NCBI GenBank assembly: GCA_027858325.1 | Contig: JAQICU010000128.1 | Location: 1-10,608 of the forward strand | Source of the DNA: Candidatus Cloacimonadota bacterium | Lineage (GTDB): Bacteria > Cloacimonadota > Cloacimonadia > Cloacimonadales > TCS61 | Reading direction: 5' to 3' | Length of the DNA stretch: 10,608 nucleotides | Shown here: one piece after another, positions 7,979 through 10,608 of the stretch | Numbering within the stretch: the first letter of the stretch is position 1 | Layout of the letters: every line of letters begins with the position of its first letter | Notes under the pieces: generated by a model | The model's input: the letters and a program-made list of their open reading frames with translations, nothing else | Told to the model about the DNA's origin: nothing | Database searches by the model: none | Translations under genes and position numbers: made by a program

Positions 7979-8004
7979 TGCTCGCTACACTCACAAGCCG
8001 AAGT
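7971..8004. repeat. second inverted repeat downstream of the tRNA
   Basis: ACTTCG (7971-7976) is repeated inverted as CGAAGT (7999-8004), and inner TTG/CAA pairs can extend it weakly. It overlaps the right arm of the larger inverted repeat, so the two structures could not form at the same time. It lies 6 nt past the 3' end of the tRNA on its transcribed strand and may be part of the tRNA trailer. Confidence 0.3.
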
Positions 8005-8009
8005 ATAAA

Positions 8010-8086
8010 TGGCACGCCCGATAGGATTTGAACCCATAACCCTCTGATCCGAAGTCAGATGCTCTATCCAATTGAGCCACGGGCGC
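8010..8086 (-). tRNA. tRNA-Arg (anticodon TCG), CCA encoded
   Basis: The minus strand folds into a full cloverleaf. The acceptor arm GCGCCCG pairs with CGGGCGT, with one G-U at the top pair. The D-arm reads GCTC...GAGC. The anticodon stem TCTGA/TCAGA encloses the loop CTTCGGA, and the anticodon TCG corresponds to plus-strand 8050-8052. The T-arm is ATGGG-TTCAAAT-CCTAT. The discriminator base is G (8013) and CCA is encoded (8010-8012). The tRNA would read CGA and, by wobble, other CGN arginine codons. It lies convergent to the peptidase gene and divergent from the aconitase region. No intron or mismatch is seen. Confidence 0.95.
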
Positions 8087-8097
8087 ACTTGTACAAA

Positions 8098-8123
8098 CTT
8101 ATAATTAGGACAATTTATGTCCA
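8098..8123 (-). promoter_or_regulatory. candidate promoter for tRNA-Arg
   Basis: On the minus strand TATAAG (8103 to 8098) is a -10-like hexamer ending 11 bases from the mature tRNA 5' end, a sensible distance for a short leader. The only -35-like hexamer nearby is TGGACA (8123 to 8118), with an over-short 14-nt spacer. The latter is also one arm of a GGACA/TGTCC inverted repeat (8108-8122, 5-nt loop), which could be a weak operator or chance. The promoter call is tentative. Confidence 0.25.
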
Positions 8124-8179
8124 TTATTTTAAGTTTTTATCAAGATTCTCAATATGCCTGATATTAAAATAAAAATGTA

Positions 8180-8206
8180 TTGACACTTAAAATCTTGTTG
8201 TAAATT
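8180..8206 (+). promoter_or_regulatory. candidate promoter for the small ORF and aconitase
   Basis: A perfect TTGACA (8180-8185) is followed after 15 nt by TAAATT (8201-8206), a 4/6 match to TATAAT. Read the other way, TAAATTTC at 8201-8208 resembles the TAnnTTTG element of Bacteroidota-type promoters. It lies 29 nt before the 36-codon ORF and about 200 nt before aconitase, in the only sizeable upstream gap, so it is the best visible promoter for both. The spacer is short for a sigma-70 promoter. Confidence 0.4.
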
Positions 8207-8234
8207 TCGGCTCAATTAAATTTTGGAGAGGTAA

Positions 8235-8345
8235 ATGAGCGAAGACGAGTTTCCTATTATAGCTGTATGCTTTATATCGTTGATTACAGCGATTAAACTG
8301 TATAAAAACGTAACATTTATAACCTTTAAAAAATTAAGACCTTAA
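8235..8345 (+). CDS. 36-residue putative single-pass membrane protein, unknown function
   Basis: I do not recognise this product. The ORF runs from ATG 8235 to TAA 8343-8345. It has GGAGAGG at 8225-8231 (GGAG ends 6 nt before the ATG) and a TTGACA promoter candidate 50 nt upstream, both better than chance would usually give. The peptide has an acidic start (MSEDEF), a hydrophobic stretch of about 15 residues (PIIAVCFISLITAI), and a basic tail with six Lys/Arg (KLYKN, FKKLRP). That layout suits a tiny inner-membrane protein with its C-terminus in the cytoplasm. It shows no run of regulatory codons that would mark it as an attenuation leader peptide. It lies 64 nt upstream of aconitase in the same direction and may be co-transcribed with it. 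It could also be a chance ORF in AT-rich DNA. Confidence 0.4.
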   Translation: MSEDEFPIIAVCFISLITAIKLYKNVTFITFKKLRP

Positions 8346-8409
8346 AAATAAACAATCATAATAAATAGCAAAAAGTAATATAAAAATATATAGAAAAGAG
8401 GATTTTACA

Positions 8410-10356
8410 ATGGGAAAAAACATTGTCGAAAAGATTCTTTCAAAGCACATTATTGAAGGTAAATCTGAAAAAGGCACTGAAGTAGGAATTAAAATTGATC
8501 AGACACTAACTCAAGATGCAACAGGGACAATGGCCTATTTACAATTTGAAGCGATGGGTGTTCCAAAAGTAAAAACAGAACTCTCTGTGAGTTACGTAGA
8601 TCACAACACCGTTCAGATTGGTTTTGAAAACGCGGATGATCACGCATATTTGCAATCAGTTGCTGCAAAGTATGGAATAGTTTATTCCAGAGCTGGGAAT
8701 GGAATTTGTCATCAGGTTCAGCTTGAAAGATTTGGTAAACCGGGAAAAACACTTCTTGGATCGGATTCTCACACTCCAACCGGAGGAGGGATCGGGATGA
8801 TGGCAATTGGTGCAGGAGGACTTGATGTTGCTGTTGCAATGGCAGGTGGACCTTTCTATATCACTTATCCAAAAGTAATAAAAATCAACTTAATAGGAAA
8901 ACTCAACTCCTGGGTTGCTGCAAAGGATGTGATCCTTAAAGTTCTGGAACTATTTACAACGAAAGGAAATGTGGGTTGTGTATTTGAATATGGCGGACCT
9001 GGTATTGATACATTAACTGTTCCCGAAAGAGCAACAATTACTAACATGGGAGCAGAATGCGGCGTAACCACTTCTATCTTCCCAAGTGATGAAGTAACGA
9101 AGGAATTCCTGAAAGCCCAAGATCGTGAAAGTGATTGGGTAGAACTTATCGCAGATGATGATGCGGTATATGATCAAGTTGTAGATATTGACCTGGCTGA
9201 ACTTGTTCCCATGGCGTCCACACCACACAGTCCTGGCAACATAAGCAAAGTAAAAGATCTTGGAGAGATAAATGTAGATCAGGTTTGTATAGGCAGCTGC
9301 ACAAATTCTTCTTATACAGATATGATGACTGTAGCAGAAATCTTGAAAGGAAAAAAACTTCACTCCAATACAAGCTTTGTAGTTGCTCCAGGTTCCAAAC
9401 AAGTTATAGAAAATATAATTAAAGATGGTGGATTTGAGAGTATAGTTTCTGCCGGAGCTAGAATTGCTGAATCTGCCTGTGGGTTCTGTATTGGCAATAG
9501 TCAATCTCCAAAAACCGAAGCTGTATCACTGAGAACCAGTAACAGAAACTTCTTTGGAAGATCCGGAACAAAATCTGCCAATGCCTATCTAGTAAGCCCT
9601 GAAACAGCAGCAGCAGCAGTGATAACTGGTAAATTTACGGATCCAAGAGATCTGGAGAAAATGGGACTTGAATATCCAAATGTTCAAATGCCCGCTAAAT
9701 TCTACATTGATGATTCTATGTTCATCTTCCCGAAAGATGCTGATGAAAATACAAAAGTATATCGTGGACCAAATATTGGTGATCCACCAGCAGCAGAACC
9801 ACTTAAAGATAAAATCTCCGCTACTGTTACTTTAAAGGTAGAAGATCAGATCACAACTGATCACATTATTCCAGCTGGCTCTAAAATGAAGTATAGATCC
9901 AATGTCCCAAAATATTCTGAATTCCTGTTTGAAGTGGTCGATCCTACATTCCACGATAGAGCAAAAGAAATTCAAAATAGTGGAAAAGATAACATAATTG
10001 TAGCAGGTCTTTCTTATGGTCAGGGCAGCAGTCGTGAACATGCAGCACTGTGCCCGATGTTTATGGGAGTGAAAGCTGTTTTGGCAAAATCCATGGAAAG
10101 AATACATAATGCTAATCTTATCAATTTTGGAATACTGCCACTTAATTTCAAAGATGAAAAAAATTATGATGGAATTGATCAAGCAGATGAACTTGAAATC
10201 CGGAACATCAAAGAAACTTTAAAAGAAAGTAAAAATATAATTGTGAAGAACATTACCAAAGGAACTGAGTTTGAAGCTACTTATGATCTATCAGACAGAC
10301 AAAAAAAGATTCTACTTGCTGGCGGAACTCTGGCGATGATGAAAAAAATAAATTAG
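8410..10356 (+). CDS. acn: aconitate hydratase (aconitase), ~650-residue type
   Basis: This enzyme interconverts citrate and isocitrate via cis-aconitate using a [4Fe-4S] cluster, in the cytoplasm. The 648 residues match the shorter bacterial aconitase group (Aquifex-type/mitochondrial-like), not the ~890-residue AcnA or ~860-residue AcnB. Cluster ligands are Cys297 in IGSCTNSSY, and Cys357 and Cys360 in ACGFCIG, with spacing as in mitochondrial aconitase. Active-site segments include DH at 64-65, SDSHTPT at 118-124 and, in the C-terminal swivel domain (from ~468), TTDHIIPAG (482-490) and SYGQGSSREH (535-544). Most aconitases have ACGPCIG; here Phe replaces Pro. AGAGGA at 8397-8402 sets the start. 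A downstream gene resembling ATP-citrate lyase suggests both act on citrate. 3-Isopropylmalate dehydratase is unlikely: LeuC and LeuD are usually separate and shorter, and here both domains are fused in aconitase order. Confidence 0.93.
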   Translation: MGKNIVEKILSKHIIEGKSEKGTEVGIKIDQTLTQDATGTMAYLQFEAMGVPKVKTELSVSYVDHNTVQIGFENADDHAYLQSVAAKYGIVYSRAGNGICHQVQLERFGKPGKTLLGSDSHTPTGGGIGMMAIGAGGLDVAVAMAGGPFYITYPKVIKINLIGKLNSWVAAKDVILKVLELFTTKGNVGCVFEYGGPGIDTLTVPERATITNMGAECGVTTSIFPSDEVTKEFLKAQDRESDWVELIADDDAVYDQVVDIDLAELVPMASTPHSPGNISKVKDLGEINVDQVCIGSCTNSSYTDMMTVAEILKGKKLHSNTSFVVAPGSKQVIENIIKDGGFESIVSAGARIAESACGFCIGNSQSPKTEAVSLRTSNRNFFGRSGTKSANAYLVSPETAAAAVITGKFTDPRDLEKMGLEYPNVQMPAKFYIDDSMFIFPKDADENTKVYRGPNIGDPPAAEPLKDKISATVTLKVEDQITTDHIIPAGSKMKYRSNVPKYSEFLFEVVDPTFHDRAKEIQNSGKDNIIVAGLSYGQGSSREHAALCPMFMGVKAVLAKSMERIHNANLINFGILPLNFKDEKNYDGIDQADELEIRNIKETLKESKNIIVKNITKGTEFEATYDLSDRQKKILLAGGTLAMMKKIN

Positions 10357-10380
10357 GAATTCATGACGTAATTATTTTTT
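10342..10380 (+). terminator. weak AT-rich stem with T6 run after aconitase
   Basis: The A-rich end of the aconitase gene (10342-10355) can pair with TAATTATTTTTT (10369-10380) around a 13-nt loop, with one bulge. The stem is all A-T and includes the stop codon. It ends in six T's, so weak termination is possible, but AT-only stems arise easily by chance in this genome. Confidence 0.22.
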
Positions 10381-10398
10381 GAATAGAGTGATAAGTTT

Positions 10399-10425
10399 AA
10401 CACTTCGATATTTCCCGAAAGTGTT
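10399..10425. repeat. 7-bp inverted repeat in the aconitase-lyase spacer
   Basis: AACACTT (10399-10405) and AAGTGTT (10419-10425) form a perfect 7-bp stem around a 13-nt loop, and an inner CG/CG pairing can extend it past one bulged A. No T-run follows, so it does not look like a terminator. It may be an operator or a processing site. Confidence 0.35.
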
Positions 10426-10475
10426 CTGGATTACTCAGTGTGGCTGGTGTTTATAATGATAGAAAATGTAATTAC

Positions 10476-10521
10476 TGTCATCCTGAGTGATCCCGATTTA
10501 GCGGGATTGTATCGAAGGATA
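10476..10521. repeat. nested palindrome of the TGTCATCCTGAG...CGAAGGAT intergenic repeat type
   Basis: The outer arms ATCCT (10480-10484) and AGGAT (10516-10520) enclose a perfect 6-bp hairpin, ATCCCG (10490-10495) and CGGGAT (10502-10507), with loop ATTTAG. The flanks TGTCATCCTGAG and CGAAGGAT resemble short palindromic sequences that recur in intergenic spacers of many bacteria. It is GC-richer than its AT-rich surroundings. Membership in a dispersed family is from memory of such sequences; only one copy is visible here. Confidence 0.5.
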
Positions 10522-10564
10522 ATAGTTAAGAAATCAATTAAAAATAAATAGGAGATGTAAAAAA

Positions 10565-10608
10565 ATGGCACAAAAAGGTATCAGAGAATTTGACGCTAAA
10601 AGAATGAT
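10565..10608 (+). CDS. start of probable ATP-citrate lyase subunit (truncated by window edge)
   Basis: Only 14 codons are present, reading MAQKGIREFDAKRM. This closely resembles the N-terminus of the citrate-binding/ATP-grasp subunit of ATP-citrate lyase as I recall it from plant ACLA proteins (MARKKIREYDSKRL). The enzyme converts citrate, CoA and ATP to acetyl-CoA and oxaloacetate. The start is backed by AGGAG at 10550-10554, 10 nt upstream. It follows aconitase on the same strand after a 208-nt spacer, which fits a shared role in citrate metabolism. With so few residues the call is provisional, and the rest of the gene lies outside the window. Confidence 0.5.
   Translation, partial: MAQKGIREFDAKRM

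Noticed and set aside
8209..8217. GGCTCAATT identical to part of the tRNA-Arg D-arm, considered as a partial tRNA duplication or att site
   Set aside because: The match is only 9 nt and has no flanking identity or integrase gene nearby, so chance is the simplest explanation.
8346..8409. Riboswitch or separate promoter just before aconitase
   Set aside because: These 64 nt are almost pure A/T, with no stable stem and only nonspecific -10-like hexamers. Only the ribosome binding site stands out.
8489..8839. 116-codon minus-strand ORF opposite aconitase
   Set aside because: It is antisense to the conserved N-terminal domain, has no ribosome binding site of note and no recognisable domain.
9013..9504. 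163-codon minus-strand ORF opposite aconitase
   Set aside because: It lies wholly inside a conserved aconitase gene, has a composition typical of antisense reading and no family motif.
1..10608. CRISPR array, insertion sequence, phage or toxin-antitoxin module
   Set aside because: No regularly spaced direct repeats, transposase, integrase or toxin-like ORFs were seen on either strand.

Overview
The window looks like a low-GC, Gram-negative (diderm) bacterial chromosome segment. It holds an outer-membrane secretin, a lipoprotein and an inner-membrane pilus/secretion assembly platform, so two membranes are required. Translation is standard: the complete genes end in TAA or TAG, and nearly all have a clear Shine-Dalgarno sequence. 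An aconitase of the ~650-residue type followed by what looks like the start of an ATP-citrate lyase subunit, next to a PilO-P-Q-like cluster, would suit an anaerobe of the Cloacimonadota or the Fibrobacterota/Chlorobi/Bacteroidota surroundings. That placement is inference only.

Bases 51-7869 are a tightly packed plus-strand operon for a type IV pilus / type II secretion-like machine. The order is PilO-like inner-membrane protein, GspC/PilP-like inner-membrane protein, short secretin, Ig-domain lipoprotein, GspE/PilB assembly ATPase, GspF/PilC platform protein, prepilin peptidase. Gaps are 2 to 25 nt, and the secretin and lipoprotein genes overlap by 1 nt. The operon begins upstream of the window, where PilM/PilN-type genes would be expected. 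No pilin or PilT-type retraction ATPase lies in the window. A GC-rich terminator-like hairpin sits between the platform and peptidase genes and covers the first ATG of the peptidase reading frame, so the peptidase probably starts at 7105.

Bases 7870-8409 are an intergenic block. It contains a long inverted repeat (probably a shared terminator for convergent genes), a minus-strand tRNA-Arg(TCG) with encoded CCA, a TTGACA promoter candidate, and a 36-codon ORF with a good ribosome binding site that may encode a tiny membrane protein.

Bases 8410-10608 are a central-metabolism block. A complete aconitase is followed, after a 208-nt spacer with palindromic repeats, by the first 14 codons of a gene whose N-terminus resembles ATP-citrate lyase. 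Together these suggest citrate/isocitrate interconversion linked to ATP-dependent citrate cleavage, as in the reductive TCA cycle or in acetyl-CoA supply. The second gene is cut by the window edge, so this link is provisional.

Most of the window is recognisable machinery. The least explained items are the Ig-domain lipoprotein inside the operon, the degenerate short secretin, the hairpin over the peptidase start, the 36-aa ORF and the intergenic palindromes.
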